64,000 nucleotides of DNA from Coenobita brevimanus (GCA_032717465.1 CM064653.1:39929907-39993906), one strand, 5' to 3'; shown: positions 1 to 10,031, numbered from the stretch's first letter. The notes: generated by a model not told the origin, from the letters alone. Numbers and translations: made by a program.

Positions 1-1
1 G

Positions 2-124
2 TTACCAGGATTTTCCCTCCCATAACTTGTCCAGCAATTCTACCTTCTCCAGCAGGGTCATTACCTTCTTCTGGCGCTTTGGGGTGCCTTCAGGAGATGT
101 CTTGGCTGCTGTCTTAGGGCCCAT
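2..124 (-). pseudogene. Tigger/pogo-type transposase, N-terminal fragment
   Basis: A 40-residue reading frame starts MGPKTAAKTSPEGTPKRQKK and runs into LLEKVELLDKLWEGKSW before a stop at 2-4. A basic leader followed by a 'KVELLD.L..GKS' helix is what the first CENP-B/psq-type helix-turn-helix of Tigger (pogo superfamily) transposases looks like; that domain binds the element's terminal repeats. Most of the protein would lie left of the window, and the stop right after GKSW suggests a dead copy. The 5' flank of this frame (125-301 and 2281-3001) contains repeated GACGGGGAATT-type motifs on both sides of a nested insertion. The family call rests on a short motif and is moderate. Confidence 0.5.
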
Positions 125-301
125 GGTAGATAAAATGATGGTGTCACGGAGAGATCAGCGAGTACAAGCACACACAAGCGTGGTCACATGGGTTTCGGGA
201 CAATTCTCCGTCAAGTCAATTCGCAGTCACAACAATAACAAAACAATTTGCCATCAGGACAATTCCCCGTCATTTTTTTACACACTATAATAGTCTTTTA
301 A

Positions 302-2280
302 CCCCTACACCGCGGGCTTGTTTACCAATGACTTGCGTGTGCCGCGGGGTTATTTGGGCTCCGACAGACTCTCAAAAAATATTTGCCAAAAATCAGTTAT
401 TAGTCCTAGAATAATAAAATTACATATGCTTATGGCACATACCTTCAGCTTTCTCCTGGAATGATTGTTGAGCCTTCGTCGGTTACCGTAGGACTTGTGG
501 AGACCTCTGAAGTTGGGTAACGAAGTCTCCACTTTACACTTCCCGACAACCCGTAATATGATTACCACAGCCAGATACAAACACTATAAACACTATTCTA
601 CAATTTTCAAGTAGTTTGGGATCCATACTAAAAAAAAAAAACACTGTGAAAGCAATGGAAATTACGAACGCGTCTGATCGTCACACTGGCACTAGTTCGC
701 TCATGGTAGTCTGTCATTTATTATTCATAAAACCCCTCACACTTTATATTTCTATTACTATATAACACTTATATATATTTACAGTCTTTATCCATAAGTT
801 TCCTTCAGTAGTATTAGTTTATTGTCACTGTAGGGATTCAATTTCTTTCAGTAAAATACGTAGCATTCACTTTCTCGTCCTGTATACTGGCATTGAGAGT
901 GAATGTCACTTTCATCTTCACCCTCATAACTCATAGCATTCAGACATGCTAGAGTGAAACTTTCACTTTCATTACTCCTAGGGTATATACTCGTATTCTT
1001 ATAATACTACTCATTTACATTTCTATTTACGTTCTCTATTTTATTTACGTTATTTACATTTCTATTTTATTTACACTGTGTTGTGCACTGTCACTTGAAA
1101 TAACTTATAAAACTATTTTCCATTGTTCACGTATATTTACATTCATTACTTTCACTTGCTGTTTACACATTATTTACACATTATTTACAATTCCACTTGC
1201 ACTGTTTTACTCAATAGAAAGATCGTAGTCACTCTTTTATCAATTGTCAGCCCTTTACCTCTTTCCACACGAGGTTTAGTAGGGGGTAAAGGTCACAGAG
1301 CCATTTGCATGGGGGTGAAAAAAGGCCTTGAAGTCAGCAAGATGAAACATACGTCCTCTCACTTCGGAAGATGAGAGTACACTGATAACGCAGGGGCCAG
1401 GCCAGCCAGCCTAGAGGCCTGCTTTAGGGGTTATTCAGAGTTACCAATATTACTTCTTGAAACAGCTAAGTCTAGCACTGATATGATTGGCAGGAAATCT
1501 AGACAATACATTATAAATTTGGTAGTTCCAGGTGAATGTAAATATCATTTAGGCTTCTCCCTTCCCTCCTTACATGTATATTTATTACGAAAATAGATTA
1601 GAGGCCTACTTAGGAGATATATAATCAGAGCTACCAATGTTAAATCTTGAAACAGCTTTGTGTAGCACTGATATGATTGGCAGAAAATCTAGACAATACA
1701 TTATAAATTAGGTAGTTCCAGGTGAATGTAAATATCACTTAGGCTTCTCCCTTCTCTCCTTACATGTATATTTATTACGAAAATAGATTATACGGCATAT
1801 TTCAAGGGGAAAAAAACAGCGAAAATTAGCGAACGAGTGCACGTGAGGTGTTGTCAGGTGATAATTAGCCAATTCCAGGTGTATGGCACTCTCACTTACC
1901 TGATTTCTTTCTTGTATATATTATTTGGTATAAGAATACGACATAGGGCTTATTTCAATGGATGAAATCAGTGAAAAATTCCAGGGAAGATTTACTTAGC
2001 GTAGCATGGCCGGGCAGGCGAGAGGATAGGGTAATGGAGGGGGGGTAGGGAGGGGAGTCAAGAACGGGGAGAAATGGCTAAATTGTCAACAATGGATGGG
2101 AGTACAGATGAGATTAGGAGTGCTGACTAGTGTTGGACATTGTCAGTACTGATAGATGATACAAGCCCCCACTTGAAAGCCCGGGTGAATTCAAAATAAC
2201 ACAGAATCACAAAAGCGACGCCCCGCGGTATGATCCCTTGCTCCCAAGCGTCACGAAAGTGACGCCCTGCGGTTAAGGGG
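302..2280. mobile_element. piggyBac-like TTAA element, copy A (non-autonomous)
   Basis: The left end reads ACCCCTACACCGCGGG after TTTA (a one-base variant of TTAA). The right end reads GCCCTGCGGTTAAGGGG followed by TTAA (2281-2284). The ends are therefore inverted repeats of the form CCCCTWMACCGC, and CCC ends with a TTAA target are the piggyBac signature. Copy B at 18,720-20,332 matches over both ends and much of the interior, including the stretch around TTTGCCAAAAATCAGTTATT. No intact transposase is present. Copy A is about 370 bp longer than copy B, partly because of a tandem duplication at 1414-1790. Confidence 0.75.
1414..1790. repeat. Tandem duplication (two ~188 bp units) inside TTAA element A
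   Basis: Unit 1 is 1414-1600 and unit 2 is 1601-1790. Both begin GAGGCCT and end CGAAAATAGATTA, with nearly identical interiors (CACTGATATGATTGGCAG, GTTCCAGGTGAATGTAAATA). Copy B carries the corresponding sequence only once (about 19,745-19,858). Confidence 0.85.
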
Positions 2281-3004
2281 TTAAATATACGAGTTTTAAA
2301 AGTGGTGGTGGTTTAGTGTTTTTATAATAAATGTAGTGACATCTGTTGAGGCTCAGGCATATCATTCCCCACGGTTTGCGTCCACTGTGGCTGATCAGAA
2401 TACTACTTTGGATATTGTCATTTGAGATGAATATATACTTGTACCTCTTCAGAGTCGTTTTAAAATATACCCAGGATGTTGCAGTACCAATGAAAATTAA
2501 TGAAGACAGCTACGGGTGACGCTAGAATATAATTCAAAGTCGACTACAGCGAAGTAGAAACACGTTAATTATTGGCTAAAGGTGCACCTTATAAATGATA
2601 TCCAAAGCCTACGGTATTGAATGAACATAGACTTTGATAGATCCCCCTGAAAATTAGTTATTAAAGTATTAATTATTTAAAAATAAGTATATTTATAGAA
2701 TGACGGGGAATTATCCAGGGTGCAAAGTGTCCTGACGGGGAATCGTCCATGTTTTGACGGCGAATTGTCTGACAGCGAATTATCTCGGAACCTTAGAATG
2801 AGAAAGCCTGCCATGAGAGATTCAAAACAATTCGGGGTTGGCGCGGGTTGCGCTGCGGGTGGTATGCAGCATGTGGCAAGCGATTTGAATGTGTTTCCAT
2901 TTTTCTCTGGACTTCAAAAAAGGTGATTTGGTTTCCCTGGTGACAAACCGCGAACAATCAAAACCGCAAACAGAGGAACCGTGAGGACAGAGGGTTGACT
3001 GTGT

Positions 3005-3018
3005 ATATATAGATGGAT

Positions 3019-3077
<59 letters not shown>
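3005..3077. repeat. (TA)n then (AC)n microsatellite
   Basis: A TA run is followed directly by an AC run. It sits exactly where the left part of rep-B should be, between the Tigger-like right end and the surviving rep-B sequence. Confidence 0.9.
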
Positions 3078-3079
<2 letters not shown>

Positions 3080-3761
3080 GAAGATGGTGACCACTTCAGC
3101 TCCATACTACAAGTGCTCCAACTGTGGACTTTTTTCTCTCTTATGAGGAGGTTAAACTTCACCAAATTCATTGTGTTAAGTAATGAAACATTAAAGATTC
3201 TTTGGGGGTTGTGATTAGTTTATAGGTTTGTTTGTAAAACCACTATGAACGGGTTAGTGACAAAGCATCTATCTCTGAGCTATGATGAAGTTTAATGCCT
3301 CCCATCATCATCATCACGTATATAAGAATAATTATTAATGTGTTAAATGTGATTTTTTTTTTACACGAGCATACAAACTTTATCAAATAAACATCTTTAA
3401 TCAGTGCTTGACCAAGCAGCCTCCGCCATCTTTAATGTTTTGGTTGGTCAGCTGATTTGTGTCTACTTGGCTCAGCTTTTTTTCACTCGATCTGCAGTGC
3501 ATGGTATTGCCCAAGTAGGCACAAGGCTGATCACCCTCTGATTTTTTGTGCCTATTGTTATGTGTCATACATGCATTGACTGAATGCTTTTGTGTGTGTG
3601 TGTGTGTGTAAGGTGGGGAAAAGTGGGGTGAAAAGGGGGACTTTAGGCGAACATCCAGAACCAAAGACCATTTTTCCCATAGGTTTAGTTATTTATATGG
3701 CACAGTTTTCTGTGGCACAGGTGCAGTCTAGAACCAATTAGCTGTGCCTTAGGTGACTTGA

Positions 3762-3764
<3 letters not shown>
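3078..3764 (+). mobile_element. rep-B copy 1 (TA-flanked DNA element, left end lost)
   Basis: This matches 37,900-38,584 closely from AAAGAAGATGGTGACC to the terminus TAGGTGACTTGACTG before TA. The complete copy at 37,701-38,584 shows inverted ends of the form CAGTCAAGTCRCCTA. There is no coding capacity that I recognise. TA flanks and CAG...CTG ends suggest a pogo/Tigger or Tc1/mariner non-autonomous family. Confidence 0.65.

Positions 3765-3799
<35 letters not shown>
3764..3799. repeat. (TA)n microsatellite
   Basis: An uninterrupted TA run lies between the right end of rep-B copy 1 and the left end of rep-D. Confidence 0.9.
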
Positions 3800-3802
<3 letters not shown>

Positions 3803-4467
3803 TCCCTGGTTTTATGATTTGTATGCGTTCCTAGAAAGGCAATCGTAAACTGAAATATCGTAAAACGAAATTAAGGTTTAATGGGAAAAATAGGGATGCG
3901 TTCCTGGACTCGTGTATAATGAACCCAAGACCCATACAAGTGATCTAATATACAATAATATGATGTTTTATGTATTGTAGTACATCTGAATCACATATGT
4001 ATGTACATTTGGAAACATAAAGACATGAAATAGCAAAAACAGCATGAAATACAGCTGTACTGTACTGTACCATTATGTACCCTCCTACTGTACTGTAGCT
4101 CCGTCCACCCTTAGTCGGTCCCCCCCCGAGGCTGGAGGACGTTATGCCTTAATGTCTCCTCCGAGGCTAGGAGACATCCTGGGCCAAAGCCCATCACTCA
4201 TCAACACAAGAGATGGAGAGGGAGGAAGCAGGGGTGGTGGAGGTTTGGGTGGCAGGGGTGGATGACTCAGGAGAATGAGAGGTGGTGGAGGTGGAGGTTT
4301 GGGCAGGTATGCCACACAATTCTCAGCTGATCTGCCTGTGAGCGCGGGATTTCCACATGCCCAGTCATAAATGCGAGGGAGCTCAGTCGTAAAATGAACT
4401 CTTGGTACTAAAGAAGAAGGATTGTAAATGCGAAATATAAAACGATACAGCATAAAACAAGGGAGAC

Positions 4468-4470
<3 letters not shown>
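3797..4470. mobile_element. rep-D: TA-flanked element with GTCTCCCT ends
   Basis: The left end reads GTCTCCCTGGTTTTATGAT. The right end, read in reverse, is CAGGTCTCCCTTGTTTTATG, so the termini are inverted repeats of about 18 bp, and TA runs flank both sides. Near both ends there are CGTAAAA/CGTTTTA-type motifs. No credible protein is encoded; the longer open frames are low-complexity. Confidence 0.55.

Positions 4471-4552
<82 letters not shown>
4471..4552. repeat. (TA)n then (AC)n microsatellite
   Basis: About 30 TA units with one interruption, then about 10 AC units, between rep-D and rep-A. Frames through it give only repetitive VCVC and YIYI peptides. Confidence 0.9.
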
Positions 4553-4553
<1 letters not shown>

Positions 4554-4607
4554 GTATGCAGTAACACATTGATATACGATACTCCTAGATGAGATACCCT
4601 GGCTTAA

Positions 4608-5328
4608 CCCCTAAAAGACGAGCATCGGAATGTTTTGACGTACACTTAGGATGGGCACAATCGGCGGATGCGGTATGGTGGGGGATTTGTGGGGGGGGAA
4701 GGTGTGGGAGGGTGTGAGGGTTGTGGGATGGTGACTTGGTGCTTGGGGGAGGTGGGGGATGGGGGTATGGGGTAGGGTAGGGATGGGGGGGTAATGAGTG
4801 GGGGGTTGGGAGGGGGGACATAGGGTGAAGGTGGCAGTGGGGGTTGGAGGGGTTGGGTTATTTGGGGGGTGTGGGGGTGGAGGATGGAGGAGGGTAGGGG
4901 GTTGGGGATGCTGGGGATAAGGGATGGACAGTAGGGGGTGGGGGGATGCTATTGGGTGGTTGGGGATGGTGGGGGGAATGGGGGTGGTAGGGGAGTGGTT
5001 GGGGGATTGGGGGGTTGTGGGTGGCATGGGGGATGGGGGTGGGGATGGGGATGGTAGGGGTGGTGGGAGGGTGGGGAGTAGGGGTGGCAGGGGGCTGTGG
5101 GGGGTATTGGGAGGAAGGTGGGGGGAGTTGGTGGCCAGTGGGGGTTTGGGGGTGGGGTGGGGGGAAAAGGGTAGGGGTGAGGGTGGGGGGGGTGAATGAT
5201 GTGTGGGTGTGGTGGTTGGGGGATGGGGTGAGTTTAGGGGTGGGGGGGACCTGACCGCATATGCAGACACCTGACTTTTTGGCCCTAGTACCCTTGGACA
5301 GCATATGCGGACACCCGTCTTTTAGGGG
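4608..5328. mobile_element. piggyBac-like TTAA element with a G-rich interior
   Basis: It is flanked by TTAA at 4604-4607 and 5329-5332. The ends are perfect inverted repeats for 13 bases beyond the TTAA (CCCCTAAAAGACG on both strands). The interior (about 4680-5250) is a degenerate GGGGTGKGGG-type minisatellite with almost no C on the + strand. Long proline-rich frames on the minus strand are products of this repeat. The occupied rep-A sequence can be compared with the empty site at 35,818-35,821. Confidence 0.8.
4680..5250 (+). repeat. G-rich degenerate minisatellite
   Basis: About 570 bases of G runs (3-8 G) separated by T, A or TGT. The run density would allow many G-quadruplexes on the + strand. 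There is no fixed period, so I describe it as a degenerate simple-sequence expansion. Confidence 0.85.
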
Positions 5329-5850
5329 TTAACAATGGGGGGTAGAAATACCACCATACTTCGCCTAACGATGGCCAAACCCCGGTTTAATGATGGGTTT
5401 TTTATTTTTGTTTTGACTAATTTTGATGATATTTTAGGCTAAAATTGTTTGTTTAGGTTGATTTATAAACTGTGTTTAGACTTACATTGATGTGTTTTAG
5501 CCATAGGTGGAGTGAACATTGTCATTTTGGGGTACAGTTTCCTAAGCTTGATTTTTTCCAAACTTATACTTGACGATTTTCAAATTTTATTTGTTGATTT
5601 TAGTGAGATATTAACAGGTATTAAGCTTAGGTTGGCTTCTTTTACAGTTGTTAGGCCATTGAGATTGGCTCTAAACTTGTTTTTGGACTCATTTGGGTGG
5701 GTTTTGGACTTGTCAGGGGGGAAACGCAAGGCTGGTAAATGCTCCCCATTACATTACGTGTTGAAATTACCCTGGTATACGATACCCTGCCTAATGATGA
5801 GTTTTACCTAACCAGTTACATCGTTAAACTGGGGTATGCCTGTATATATA

Positions 5851-6783
5851 CAGTACACCCCCCTAGTATGCACCTATATGAGCGGCAGACATGCTCGCAT
5901 ACTAGGACTTCGTGTACTAGGAATAGATAAACTGATGGGAAAATTAACATATGGGTGGCACCCCCTCTCTATCAATGACCTTTTTGACCCATTTGAGGGA
6001 AAATATCTGAGACATATACTTAAGATATAACTTAAATAACAAGAATAAAGCTGCTCACCTTAACCAAAGAAGGCAACAGGTTTGATGGACGTAAGAAAGG
6101 GTTCCGAGGCAGGGTGAGGCACTTAGTGTGCACCTCCTGCACCACCTGCCGCACCACCCGATGCACCGCCAGCCGCAGCACCTGCCTTATGAACCTCCTC
6201 CTCAACACTTTCACGAGCCACCTCACTCACTTCCTCCATGAATCCTTCAGAGTCTGTTGATGACACCACTGACATCACCTCATGGTTCCTTCTTCCTCGC
6301 ATTAAAAAAAAAAAAAAAAAATCTTCTGGTTCCTCCCCAGGAATTGGCTCTGCAGAAGAAGGCACTGCTTCCTTGAATTCCTGAATTTCTGGTGGCTGCT
6401 GAAGATAACAGGTGATGAGGGTTTGTTTCCTCCTGTTAATTTCTTGATGGTGCATCTCTGTATTGTAGCGGAAGGTTCTGTCTAGCGAAGTCAGAACCTC
6501 TTCCATTTGTTGCTGGCACAGCTCTGTACTCTCGAATTCCTCCTTGAACCTATTCAGGGCACACAGGATTCAACTAATCTTAGGCATCGACAAATCACTC
6601 TCCATCACTTCTGTTGCCTGCTCTCGGGGTTCACACTGGAAAACACTTGTTTTGGGCAGTTTTTCCCTGCTGCCTTGTGTCATGTGGATGTGACACGTAC
6701 TTTGGTTAGGAAAATATTAAAAGCAGGTCCTCTCGCACTAGGGGTCTCACATACTAGGATTTCGCGTACTAGGGGGTATATTG
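5851..6783. mobile_element. rep-C: TA-flanked DNA element with transposase-like remnant
   Basis: The left end is CAGTACACCCCCCTAGTATG and the right end in reverse is CAATATACCCCCTAGTACGC. A second related block (CATACTAGGACTTCGTGTAC / CGTACTAGGGG) lies just inside both ends. TA flanks both sides. A minus-strand open frame (6123-6560) occupies the middle. The organisation fits a pogo/Tigger-like transposon reduced by deletion. Confidence 0.6.
6123..6560 (-). pseudogene. Remnant reading frame inside rep-C, possibly transposase C-terminus
   Basis: Open on the minus strand from about 6560 to a stop at 6123. The first half is rich in E, Q, R and K with a heptad-like look (ALNRFKEEFES, MEEVLTSLDRTF, MHHQEINRRKQTLITCYLQ). 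Then come an acidic stretch, a run of Phe encoded by an A17 tract on the + strand, and a Gly/Ala tail. Its place inside a terminal-repeat element suggests the C-terminal end of the element's own transposase, but I do not recognise a catalytic motif. The Phe run and the Ala/Gly tail could come from simple-repeat growth. Confidence 0.35.
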
Positions 6784-6889
6784 TATTCATTTTTGTTTTC
6801 GTTTTTTGAAGGCACCAACATGCTTGCATGCATCGGTGTTGGTCACCTAATGGTGACTCTCCATGCTGCTCTCTATGGCAGCCTCCCTA

Positions 6890-7395
6890 GTCAGTCCCTT
6901 AACCCTGAGGTATTATCCCCCACCCTCTCCACATGCCCAAACCATCTCAATCTACCTCTCCTCATCACAGCACCAATACACTCCAGTCCCATCCTGCCTC
7001 TCAACTCTTCTGTCATAAACCCTGCCCCCCCCCCCCAGGCCTTGCACACATGGACTCACTGCACATCCACCTAATCATTGTCATTTCTGTATGTTTGAGC
7101 CTGCGAATATCCTCTTCCTTTACTGCCCAGGTCCACTACCATACAGCATTACACTCCTAACACATGCTGCATAGAAAGACCCCTTAGCACAGAGTCCTCT
7201 CAATGTTAGGAGAGGCAACAGCTCCCTGAACTTCTTCCAACCACTTCCAGCCCCACCTCCAGCATATAGCATGTCTCCCAAATGACAAAACTTTTATACA
7301 CACTCAAGAGACTCACCAGCAAGTTCAATCCTTTCACGCCAGACAATCTCCACCTGCTCTCCCTGGCACGCAGCACACGTAAAATCAGCATTATC
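6890..7395 (-). pseudogene. Non-LTR reverse transcriptase, C-terminal fragment
   Basis: Minus-strand translation from about 7395 gives FCHLGDMLYAGGGA, WKKFRELLPLLTLRGLC and SFYAACVRSVMLYGS in order. These match the region after the RT catalytic core of many animal non-LTR elements (the 'F.YLGD..S.GGG', 'W.KF.ELLP.LT.R' and 'Y..CVRS.MLYGSE' blocks). Stops and a frameshift follow, so it is dead. It lies directly downstream of an unrelated CR1-like endonuclease on the same strand, where that element's own RT should be. Confidence 0.6.
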
Positions 7396-7429
7396 TCACA
7401 TTCTACCTTTAATTCGGCATCCGTGCCTG

Positions 7430-7787
7430 GATGACCTGGTCGATAAACAGTTGCAATTCTAATGGTTTTCTGATGGAAATTTGTCAGTACTTCCATAAAT
7501 TCAAGTGAAGGTGGGATTAGGTCAGAGTCTGTGAAAGAAACATTTGTGAGTGCTGCTATGGAGATGAGTGCTACACCTCCCTGATAGTCAGCGGCAGGCC
7601 TGGGAATACTTATGATAGTGTGTGTCTTACGCAAACCACTACGAATAATATTAATATCAGACTCATACAACCAGGCTTCAGTCAAGCACAAAATGTCAAG
7701 CTCTTGTGGATTTAGAGCTTCATTAATATAGTCCATCTTATTACAGATGGAACAAATATTTGAAAGACTCATCCGAAACTGGTCCAA
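7430..7787 (-). pseudogene. CR1-like ORF2: N-terminal half of AP endonuclease domain
   Basis: The frame starts MDQFRMSLSNICSICNKMDY, then ELDILCLTEAWLYESD, DYQGGVALISIAALT and RIATVYRPGHPG. These correspond to the apurinic endonuclease of CR1/jockey LINEs: NI.SI.NK near the start, 'DIL.LTE.WL' around the catalytic Glu, 'GGVAL', and 'VYRP' before the loop leading to the next catalytic residues. This enzyme nicks target DNA to prime reverse transcription. The domain stops being recognisable after YRPGHPGT. Confidence 0.65.
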
Positions 7788-8036
7788 GAGGGACGTAGTC
7801 AGTTTTTTGAATGGTCAGAGTTGGTGTTTCTAAGCAATCTGTTCTTAAGAGAAGTCATAACGGGACAGTCTCTGCTAGATGCAAAATGAGCAACTGATTG
7901 TGGATTAGTGTTAGCTTCTTGATGTCTTAAGGAGGAGCAGTTGATGCATTTGGGAGAATTTCTGTTACTACAGTCCTTAAATTTATGGTCTTCAGGGGGG
8001 GGGGGGAAATAGGTTCATCATTTTTTCTAGAACACC

Positions 8037-9034
8037 TCACAGATGTTTGACCAAAACCCTGACAGTGATGACACTGTGTAACCCAGAATTAATCAAAAGT
8101 GCGGCATCTTGTAAGCTTCGTATAGAATAGTTACCCTGTTCTGTGGTGGAGGATCTCACCCCTGGCGACATCTTCAAGACAGCGGTTTTAGTGTCATTCT
8201 TAGTTCTCGTGAAGAGAAGGTTGAGGGTACAACCTCCATCCACAAGCATCTTAGTTTTATTGTTTCTACTCAGAGTGTTTGGGATGATGTCAGAGTCGTC
8301 CAAGGAAGAGGAACGGCCCATTGCGGTCATTTTTGGCAGCATTTTCTTTGGCTGTGATATGCACAAAGTGTTATCAGAGCCAAAGTGATCACTCAGTACC
8401 CCAGCTGCCTTACCTTTGGTCTCGGCTGATGAAAACTCATTACTAGCCCACCAGCCTTAGTCTTAAGACAGCTATCAACAGGTACCAAGTCAGGTACACC
8501 TCTGATGTCTTCTGGTCCCATTTGACTTGTCGGAGCATCAGCATCATTTTTTGGTTTTATGATCGGCACCTGTTGACTACGGATGGCTTTTTTCATGTTA
8601 TGAGCACTGAACTCAACCACGCCCCTAGGCAGATCCTTCCCATCCCCCACAAGAGACCCCCGAACACCATCCACAAATGACTTGGCCTGGTCTTGCGTGA
8701 TAGCCATGGATGATGAGGCCTTGGTCTCTAGTGCCTCCAGTCTGCTTGAAAAATCCTTGATAGTCGGAAAAATAGGCCCAACAACCTCATCTTCCAGCTC
8801 CTCCTTTGTGACTCTGCATCGTCTTCCAGCCAAGACCTCATCTGAAGGTACAACACATTGGCTACACAGCCAGGGAAAGCCCAGCTGGTGGCTCATCTTC
8901 ATACATGGATACTCATTTGCATCCATACTTTTGCATGCTAAATGAACCAACTCACTGCAGTAGGCACACTTCAGTGCTTTTGCACTTTTTGCCACAGACT
9001 TACTGCAGCGAGGGCACTGGTGTTGTTTGCTCAT
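8037..9034 (-). pseudogene. CR1-like ORF1 with N-terminal PHD-like zinc finger
   Basis: The start at 9034 (MSKQHQCPRCSKSV) is preferred over an upstream Met because the Cys-rich domain begins immediately. CPRC, CAYC, LVHLAC and WLCSQC give the C2-C2-HC-C2 spacing of a PHD-like finger, usual at the start of CR1/L2 ORF1 proteins, which bind element RNA or DNA. A coiled-coil-like stretch follows (FSSRLEALETKASS). The frame ends at 8393 and a further open segment (8366-8037) continues in another frame, so the ORF is broken. Confidence 0.5.
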
Positions 9035-9180
9035 GATTATAGGACGACAAAACAAACAACAACAGCAATTTACAGTACCACCCGGGATAAACCAGGGTAG
9101 TGCCTCCCCCATTTGTGTATCCCTAATTTAGGGGAAAAAAAGGAGAAAACCAAAAAACATAAAAAACAAAGAACAGAAAT

Positions 9181-9615
9181 TTAAAAAACAGGATGTCTAC
9201 GAGGTCACCACGAGCAGGTGGGAAACAATTTGACTACCCTTCCAGGAAAGGAAGCCCAAACAGAGGTGCTGAAAAATGCTGAGATGGTTTTTTCAAACTT
9301 TTCCCAATATGGCCTTTATAGCAGCAGCAGATACATCACATAGGCAAGACCTCATTGGTTACTACCACTGCTGTCATGAACAGGATACATCTACTCCTTT
9401 CAAGTAACAGGTCTCTATCAACCTCACTGGCATCCTCAAGAGATTTCTTTTTACCTCTGCATACCATCCATCAGTAACCCTTCTAGATTCTACGCTGGTT
9501 CCTTGGAAAAAAGTTGACAGAGTCCTAGGAATTGGGCTTTGAGTGGGTGTTGTCCCACATCTTGTGGATCTTATCTTTCATCATCCTAACCTTAGTTTTG
9601 TTATGAGTTTTAACT
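9181..9615. other. Unassigned sequence
   Basis: I see no gene, splice-bounded exon or recognisable repeat between the CR1-like ORF1 leader and the TTA microsatellite. Confidence 0.5.
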
Positions 9616-9618
9616 TAC

Positions 9619-9652
<34 letters not shown>
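9619..9652. repeat. (TTA)n microsatellite
   Basis: About 11 ATT units, just before the first RTE tail. A shorter (ATT)n separates the two tails near 9787-9800. Confidence 0.9.
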
Positions 9653-9657
<5 letters not shown>

Positions 9658-9659
9658 CG

Positions 9660-9786
9660 TGCTCCCTACGTGTCAACAAGTGGGTTGGTGGAGGGTTGGT
9701 GCCCCTCCCTGTAAAACAACTAACTCAGTGTCAAATGGCCACCCTTTGCGGGATTGTGGTGTCTGGCAATAGATAGATAGATAGAT
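9660..9786 (+). mobile_element. RTE retrotransposon 3' tail, fragment 1
   Basis: Ends with GGGATTGTGGTGTCTGGCAA followed by (TAGA)n. The same closing phrase ends the fragment at 9805-10,031 and the larger RTE copy at 36,117-37,470. Only 3' untranslated sequence remains, as expected after extreme 5' truncation. Confidence 0.65.
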
Positions 9787-9804
9787 TATTATTATTATTT
9801 GGCC

Positions 9805-10031
9805 ATGTGGAGAGGATGGAGAGTGAGAGACTTATGAGGAGAGTGTATGTCAGTGAGATGGAGGGGGGGAAAGGGAAGGGGAGGCCAAGGATGGGATGGA
9901 GTGGAGAGGTATATGAGATAGGGGGGTGTGAGCTGGGAGCAGGGCAATGAAATGACGGGGGATAGGGCGACATGAAGGCGATTTCTTTGTGGCCACCCCT
10001 TGTGGGATTAAGGTGTCTGGCAATAGGTAGA
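9805..10031 (+). mobile_element. RTE retrotransposon 3' tail, fragment 2, abutting a receptor exon
   Basis: Matches 37,240-37,470 closely: TTTGGCCATGTGGAGAGGAT at the start (codons for the FGHVERM motif of the ORF end), then a G-rich UTR, and GTGTCTGGCAATAGGTAG at the end. The last recognisable base is about 20 bases before the splice acceptor of the first receptor exon in the window (exon starts 10,052). Confidence 0.75.

Larger units (their letters stand above)
1..3001 (-). mobile_element. Tigger-like DNA transposon, left part outside the window, split by a TTAA element
   Basis: Related motifs lie on both sides of the 302-2280 insertion: GACAATTCTCCGTCA (about 200) and GACAATTCCCCGTCA (about 258) on the left, and the inverse TGACGGGGAATT (2701 and near 2733) on the right. 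The right end, read on the minus strand, starts CAGTCAACCCTCTGTCC and continues with GC-rich CCGCGG-like blocks, like Tigger terminal repeats. The model is that the flanks formed one element with its transposase on the minus strand (2-124), later split. The left terminus is not visible, so the boundary is inferred. Confidence 0.4.
4559..5842. mobile_element. rep-A copy 1 (TA-flanked DNA element), interrupted by a TTAA element
   Basis: Starts CAGTAACACATTGATATACG and ends GTATGCCTG before TATATA. Three copies exist: here, 29,314-29,839 and 35,773-37,698. They share a T-rich interior with phrases such as TTTTGATGATATTTTA and GAACATTGTCATTTTGGG. The ends are imperfect inverted repeats (CAGTAATACC / CAGGCATACC), with GATACC and AACGATG motifs inside. 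No transposase is seen. Here 4608-5328 is a later insertion at TTAA. Confidence 0.65.
7400..9180 (-). mobile_element. CR1-like non-LTR retrotransposon, 3' part missing
   Basis: On the minus strand, in the order expected of a CR1/L2-type LINE, there is a zinc-finger ORF1 (about 9034 to 8037, with a frame break) and then the start of an ORF2 endonuclease (7787 to about 7430). The RT domain is missing and the sequence changes near 7400 to an unrelated RT C-terminus. Loss of the 3' side is unusual for LINEs, which normally lose the 5' side, so a later deletion or insertion is likely. Confidence 0.6.

Noticed and set aside
4611..5304. Proline-rich 148 and 219 residue minus-strand frames
   Set aside because: They are the complement of the G-rich minisatellite inside a TTAA element; overlapping frames are equally open, which marks composition rather than coding.
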